Shown piece after piece: positions 51,262 through 55,048 of a stretch of 55,048 nt of DNA; position 1 is the stretch's first letter; every line of letters begins with the position of its first letter. A model generated the notes under the pieces. The model searched no databases, was not told where the DNA came from, and saw only the letters and a program-made list of their open reading frames with translations. The stretch comes from Ardenticatena sp. (GTDB lineage: Bacteria; Chloroflexota; Anaerolineae; Ardenticatenales; Ardenticatenaceae). The stretch covers positions 1-55,048 of the forward strand of contig WFOS01000025.1 in the NCBI GenBank assembly GCA_015487975.1, in the 5' to 3' direction. The translations under genes and the position numbers were made by a program.

Positions 51262-51668
51262 CTACTCGTGGGCGTTTGCCCCAACACTGTTTCCAGTCAG
51301 TACGAAGAAAATGGCGAGCAACAAGAGCGTCGTTTGAAACTCCATGCCACCCATCGGGTGCGTTTCCGAAGGCACGAACGACCATTGTCCCCAATGTACC
51401 TTCGCAATGGCGCCTACCATGGGAGGAATGAGCAGCAACCCGCCGACACGTGTCACGATGTCATTCGACAGAAAACCGCCTACGAGCATCAACAGCCCAC
51501 CGCCTGCTTCCATCAAGCCAACAAGAAGCCAGAGCGCCGACGAAAGCCCATCATCGCTCCACCACCAGGATTGGTGATTTTGCCCCAGCCGTGGTAGAGG
51601 AAGACTGCCGCGAGCGCAATGCGGAGCAACCAGTGTGTGTATGGTGAAAGACGTTTCAAAGCATCCAT
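51262..51668 (-). pseudogene. Frameshifted DoxX-family membrane protein
   Basis: The gene starts at ATG 51668 after GGAGGGAATC and reads SPYTHWLLRIALAAVFLYHGWGKITNP up to GAMMGF near 51543, where a single lost base breaks the frame. The continuation in the next frame is SALWLLVGLMEAGGGLLMLVGGFL and runs on to a stop at 51262. Together they form a typical ~135-residue DoxX protein with four helices. The upstream frame instead ends after RRRSGFLLA. DoxX proteins are small quinol- or thiosulfate-linked or redox membrane proteins of mixed function. One lesion only, so a sequencing error is possible. Confidence 0.85.
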
Positions 51669-51785
51669 TAGGATTCCCTCCTCATCGGGTTGATTTGGCA
51701 CACGGGGTTTGGTGTGCACCCTTCAAGAAGCCGTGAAGACGCAAAATCTTACCCTTGCCTTGCACCATTGACTTGTCCACAGGGC

Positions 51786-51813
51786 TTGCCTGAGATGCTG
51801 CCCGTGATACAAT
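51786..51813 (+). promoter_or_regulatory. Promoter of pgk
   Basis: TTGCCT (51786-51791), 16 bases, TACAAT (51808-51813) with an extended -10 TG at 51805-51806. It is 64 bases before ATG 51878. A second -35-like TTGACT lies at 51768. Confidence 0.7.
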
Positions 51814-51877
51814 CGCCGATGGCACAGCGGCGTGCCTCCACGACCAACCCAACAGATTGCATGAATGGAGGCCTGCA

Positions 51878-53071
51878 ATGCGTAAGAAAACCATTCGCGA
51901 TGTCGATGTGAACGGCAAACGTGTGCTCGTGCGTGTGGACTTCAACGTCCCGCTCGAAGATGGCCAAGTTGCCGACGATATGCGCATCCGTGCGGCACTT
52001 CCCACCATCCAATACCTGCTCGACCATCACGCCAAGGTCATCTTGATGAGCCACCTGGGACGCCCCAAGCCCGAAAACCGCGGTCAGTTTCGCATGGATC
52101 CTGTGGCGCGACGGTTGGCTGAATTGCTGGGACGCCCTGTCAAAAAGTTGGATGCTGTGGTGGGGCCAGAAGTCGAAGCGGCAGTGGCTGCGATGCAGCC
52201 CGGTGATGTGATTTTGCTGGAAAACACCCGCTTCGAGCCTGGCGAAAAGAAGAACGATCCCGAACTGGCGCGTCAACTGGCCGCACTTGCCGATGTCTAT
52301 GTCAACGATGCGTTTGGGAGTGCTCACCGTGCGCATGCCAGTACGGCTGGCGTCAAACAGGTGCGCCCCGACCTGCCCGCCGTGGCTGGATTCCTTATGG
52401 AACGCGAGCTCGAATTCCTCGGAAAGGTACGCGAACACCCCGAACGCCCTTATGTGGTCATCCTGGGGGGGGCCAAAATCTCCGACAAAATCGGCGTGCT
52501 CGAACGCTTGGCGCAACGGGCCGATGCGGTCCTCATTGGTGGTGGCATGGCCAACACCTTCTTCGAAGCCCTGGGCTATGAAACCGGCACTTCGCTCGTC
52601 GAAGAAGAAGCGGTCGGAACCGCTCGCGGGCTCTTACAACGCTACGATGGCAAACTCCATCTGCCTGTGGATGCGGTGGTGGCGGATCGCTTTGCCCCCG
52701 ATGCCGACGCTCAGGTGGTGGATGTACAGGCTGTGCCTGCCGACAAAATGATTCTCGACATTGGCCCTCAGACCATCGAACATTTCGGCGACATTCTGCG
52801 CCCCGCGAAAACCGTCTTCTGGAATGGGCCCATGGGTGTCTTCGAGTTCGAGCGTTTTGCGAAAGGGACCTTTGCCATTGCCGAGTTGTTGGCACGGCTC
52901 GATGGGGCGACGACCGTTGTTGGGGGGGGCGATTCAGCGGCGGCCGTGCGCAAGGCCGGGTTGAGCGACAAGATGACCCACGTCTCAACGGGTGGGGGCG
53001 CATCGCTTGAATTTATGGAAGGGAAGGAATTGCCCGGCGTTGCGGTGTTGGATGATGCCGACGAAGCGTAA
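51878..53071 (+). CDS. pgk: Phosphoglycerate kinase
   Basis: 397 residues from ATG 51878 after TGGAGG. It transfers phosphate between 1,3-bisphosphoglycerate and ADP in glycolysis. Motifs: [75 protein letters not shown] and GGGDSAAAV near the end, with the [12 protein letters not shown] hinge. Every substrate-binding block is intact. A strong terminator follows, so pyk is largely a separate unit. Confidence 0.97.
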   Translation: MRKKTIRDVDVNGKRVLVRVDFNVPLEDGQVADDMRIRAALPTIQYLLDHHAKVILMSHLGRPKPENRGQFRMDPVARRLAELLGRPVKKLDAVVGPEVEAAVAAMQPGDVILLENTRFEPGEKKNDPELARQLAALADVYVNDAFGSAHRAHASTAGVKQVRPDLPAVAGFLMERELEFLGKVREHPERPYVVILGGAKISDKIGVLERLAQRADAVLIGGGMANTFFEALGYETGTSLVEEEAVGTARGLLQRYDGKLHLPVDAVVADRFAPDADAQVVDVQAVPADKMILDIGPQTIEHFGDILRPAKTVFWNGPMGVFEFERFAKGTFAIAELLARLDGATTVVGGGDSAAAVRKAGLSDKMTHVSTGGGASLEFMEGKELPGVAVLDDADEA

Positions 53072-53088
53072 TCACGCAAATCCAACAG

Positions 53089-53125
53089 GCGATTGGTCGG
53101 TGGGTACCGGCCAATCGCTTTTTTT
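53089..53125 (+). terminator. Rho-independent terminator of pgk
   Basis: A 13-bp stem (53089-53101 with 53106-53118, one G-T pair) with loop GGGT, followed by seven T (53119-53125). Confidence 0.93.
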
Positions 53126-53167
53126 CACCCCCGTGCGCTCGAAAAATGAGTTTGTGAGGATGTGTAT

Positions 53168-54958
53168 ATGAGCGAAGAGACAACGCATCAAGTCGCCTGG
53201 CGACGGACCAAAATCGTGGCGACAATTGGTCCTGCCTCGCGTGAGCCACATGTGCTGGAAGAGCTCATCCGCGCAGGCATGAACGTTGCCCGCCTCAACT
53301 TTTCGCATGGGACGCACGCGCTCCATGCCGAAAACATCGCCCGCATTCGTGCCGCCGCGATGCATGTCGGACGACCGGTGGCCATTCTCGCCGACTTGCA
53401 GGGCCCCAAACTGCGCGTTGGACAGCTCCCCGATGAAGGGGTGCCGCTCGAACCAGGCGAAACCGTCGTGTTGACGCCTTTCCCCGAGCGTGTGCAAAGC
53501 CCGCACACGGTCATCCCGGTGCAGTACAAAGATTTACCACGCGCTGTTGAGCCTGGTGATCGCATTTTGCTGGACGACGGCATGCTCGAAATGCGCGTGC
53601 TCGATTGCGATGAAGAAACCGTCACGGCGGAAGTCGTCATTGGTGGCACGTTGAAGAGCCGCAAAGGCTTGAACCTGCCGCGCACCACGCTCAACATCTC
53701 TGCCATCACCGAGAAAGACCGCCGGGATTTACTCTTCGTGCTGGAACAACAGGTGGACTGGGTCGCGCTTTCGTTCGTGCGCACTGCGGATGAAGTCTAC
53801 GAACTCAAAGAGATCATCCGCCGGTCCAGCCCCTTTGGGCGGCCTGTACCCGTGATTGCCAAAATCGAGAAGCCCGAGGCATTGGAGAACCTCGACGCGA
53901 TTATCGAAGCCGCCGATGGAGTGATGGTGGCGCGTGGCGACCTGGCTATCGAAACATCCAGCGAAATGGTGCCGCTTGTGCAAAAAGATATCATTCGCCG
54001 CTGCAACCGTGTCGGCAAACCTGTGATTACCGCCACGCAGATGCTCGAATCGATGATTCACAATCCACGCCCCACACGTGCCGAAGCGAGCGACGTGGCC
54101 AACGCGATTCTCGATGGCACCGACGCCGTCATGCTCTCGGCGGAGACCGCAGCAGGCAAATACCCCGTGCAAGCCGTCGAAATGATGGCGCGTATTGCTC
54201 GTGAAACCGAGCAGGTGTTGCTGGGCGAAGGATCCCGCTACTACGGGCATACCACGCACAAAGGGCGCTACGCGATTGCCGAGGCGGTGGCGCATGCCAG
54301 CGTCAGTACGGCGGTGGAACTGGGAGCAACGGCTATCATCACCCCCACGATGTCGGGGAGCACGGCACGTCAGGTGGCCAAGTATCGCCCGCCGCAAATC
54401 ATCGTCGCGACAACCCCCAATCCGAATGTGCAACGCCAATTGGTGCTCTTTTGGGGGGTGTACCCGCTTCTCTCACGGCGCACCGAAAACACCGACGAGA
54501 TGATCAACAACGCCGTCAATATCGCGCTGGAAGGGCGCTTTGTCGAAGAAGGCGATGTTGTTGTCCTGACCGCCGGCACCGCAGGAAGCCCGCCTGGCAG
54601 CACCGACTTGATGAAGGTGCAGTACATTCGCCGCGTACTGGTGCGTGGACAGGGTATTGGCCACCAGGTGGTGACAGGGCGTGTGCGCCGTCTCGAATCG
54701 CCTGTTGACCCCCACCTGCTTGTGGATGCGTCTGACATTATCGTGACGAGTAAAACCGATCGCTCTTTCATCGATGTGGCGCAACGCGCCGCAGGTTTGA
54801 TTAGCGAGCAGGAAGGGATGAACACACATAGCGCCATTTTGGCGATCGAACTGGGCTTGCCTGCTGTAGTGGGGGCGAAGGATGCCACCAAAATTCTGCA
54901 AGATGGGCAAATTGTGACGATCGACGCTCGCCAAGGTGTGGTCTACGAGGGGGATTGA
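53168..54958 (+). CDS. pyk: Pyruvate kinase with C-terminal PEP-utiliser mobile domain
   Basis: 596 residues from ATG 53168, seven bases after GAGGA. It converts phosphoenolpyruvate and ADP to pyruvate and ATP. The catalytic barrel shows KIVATIGPASR, MNVARLNFSHG, the catalytic Lys in AKIEKPEAL, VARGDLAIE and ITATQMLESMI. The allosteric C domain follows, then an extra ~110-residue mobile domain with GMNTHSAILAIELGLPAVVGA, as in Bacillus-type enzymes; its phosphorylatable His is Thr-His here (NTHSA). Residue 260 is Ala where most enzymes have Gly (GDLG). Otherwise complete. Confidence 0.96.
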   Translation: MSEETTHQVAWRRTKIVATIGPASREPHVLEELIRAGMNVARLNFSHGTHALHAENIARIRAAAMHVGRPVAILADLQGPKLRVGQLPDEGVPLEPGETVVLTPFPERVQSPHTVIPVQYKDLPRAVEPGDRILLDDGMLEMRVLDCDEETVTAEVVIGGTLKSRKGLNLPRTTLNISAITEKDRRDLLFVLEQQVDWVALSFVRTADEVYELKEIIRRSSPFGRPVPVIAKIEKPEALENLDAIIEAADGVMVARGDLAIETSSEMVPLVQKDIIRRCNRVGKPVITATQMLESMIHNPRPTRAEASDVANAILDGTDAVMLSAETAAGKYPVQAVEMMARIARETEQVLLGEGSRYYGHTTHKGRYAIAEAVAHASVSTAVELGATAIITPTMSGSTARQVAKYRPPQIIVATTPNPNVQRQLVLFWGVYPLLSRRTENTDEMINNAVNIALEGRFVEEGDVVVLTAGTAGSPPGSTDLMKVQYIRRVLVRGQGIGHQVVTGRVRRLESPVDPHLLVDASDIIVTSKTDRSFIDVAQRAAGLISEQEGMNTHSAILAIELGLPAVVGAKDATKILQDGQIVTIDARQGVVYEGD

Positions 54959-55048
54959 TGCGCTCCTGGTTGGTGATGCTGCTACTGGTGCTTGTTGGGG
55001 GTGTGGCATGCCAGCAAATTCAACCGCCACCCCCCGGCCCACAACCAC
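54958..55048 (+). CDS. N-terminus of a probable lipoprotein (3' truncated)
   Basis: The ATG at 54958 shares a base with the pyk stop (TGATG), suggesting coupling. Thirty codons are visible: a hydrophobic signal WLVMLLLVLVGGVAC with a Cys at 18, then QQIQPPPPGPQP, a proline-rich linker. The Gly before VAC is not ideal for a lipobox, so lipidation is likely but not certain. The rest lies outside the window. Confidence 0.6.
   Translation, partial: MRSWLVMLLLVLVGGVACQQIQPPPPGPQP

Noticed and set aside
51513..51719. Programmed -1 frameshift in DoxX
   Set aside because: The sequence at the shift (GGC TTT CGT) is not a slippery heptamer and there is no downstream pseudoknot-like structure; a simple one-base loss explains it.

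Overview
The window looks like a chromosomal segment of a GC-rich, aerobic, respiring member of the Chloroflexota. I infer an Ardenticatena-like lineage, but this is not proven. The reasons are a caa3-type cytochrome oxidase operon, many secreted proteins with Thr/Pro linkers whose last residues follow a [YF]-[LIV]-P-[LF] pattern, AGGAGG-type ribosome sites and near-consensus sigma70-type promoters. I see no rRNA, tRNA, CRISPR array, insertion sequence, integrase or phage gene.

Layout. 1-3.5 kb: the tail of a secreted protein, a degraded carA remnant, a small Cys protein, a TPR membrane protein and an HD-Nudix fusion. 3.5-18.1 kb: a co-directional run with the arginine genes argG, argJ and argH, a CocE-type hydrolase, an aldo/keto reductase, a prolyl-tRNA-synthetase-like protein whose catalytic motifs have eroded, two tandem GT39-like membrane glycosyltransferases and prephenate dehydratase. 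18.2-23.4 kb: two single-helix microproteins followed by ctaC, ctaD, ctaE, ctaF and ctaG, bounded by a good promoter and a strong terminator. 23.4-24.6 kb: phosphofructokinase. 24.6-29.3 kb (minus strand): a large S8 protease and a SIMPL-domain protein. 29.6-33.8 kb (plus strand): a surface-protein set made of an S74-chaperone protein, a 93-residue secreted protein and a beta-propeller-like protein. 33.8-37.8 kb (minus): ornithine cyclodeaminase family protein, a third GT39-like protein and a methyltransferase. 38-44.1 kb: 2TM protein, mutL, phosphoribosyltransferase, pentaheme cytochrome and lipoprotein. 44.2-48 kb (minus): membrane cytochrome c, ctaB and an SDR; then, from a separate promoter, a zincin and a CBS protein. 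48.1-51.7 kb: an Lgt-like paralogue, an ABC-2 exporter pair, a small membrane protein and a frameshifted DoxX gene. 51.8-55 kb: pgk, pyk and the start of a lipoprotein gene.

How it fits together. ctaB supplies heme O to the oxidase encoded 22 kb away. pfkA, pgk and pyk are lower glycolysis. argG, argJ and argH are the later arginine pathway, and the broken carA beside them suggests that carbamoyl phosphate synthesis is encoded elsewhere. The most unusual points are the shared C-terminal tail of five secreted proteins, the ProRS-like protein without class II motifs, the HD-Nudix fusion, the two oxidase-operon microproteins, and a membrane cytochrome c built from a duplicated two-helix module.
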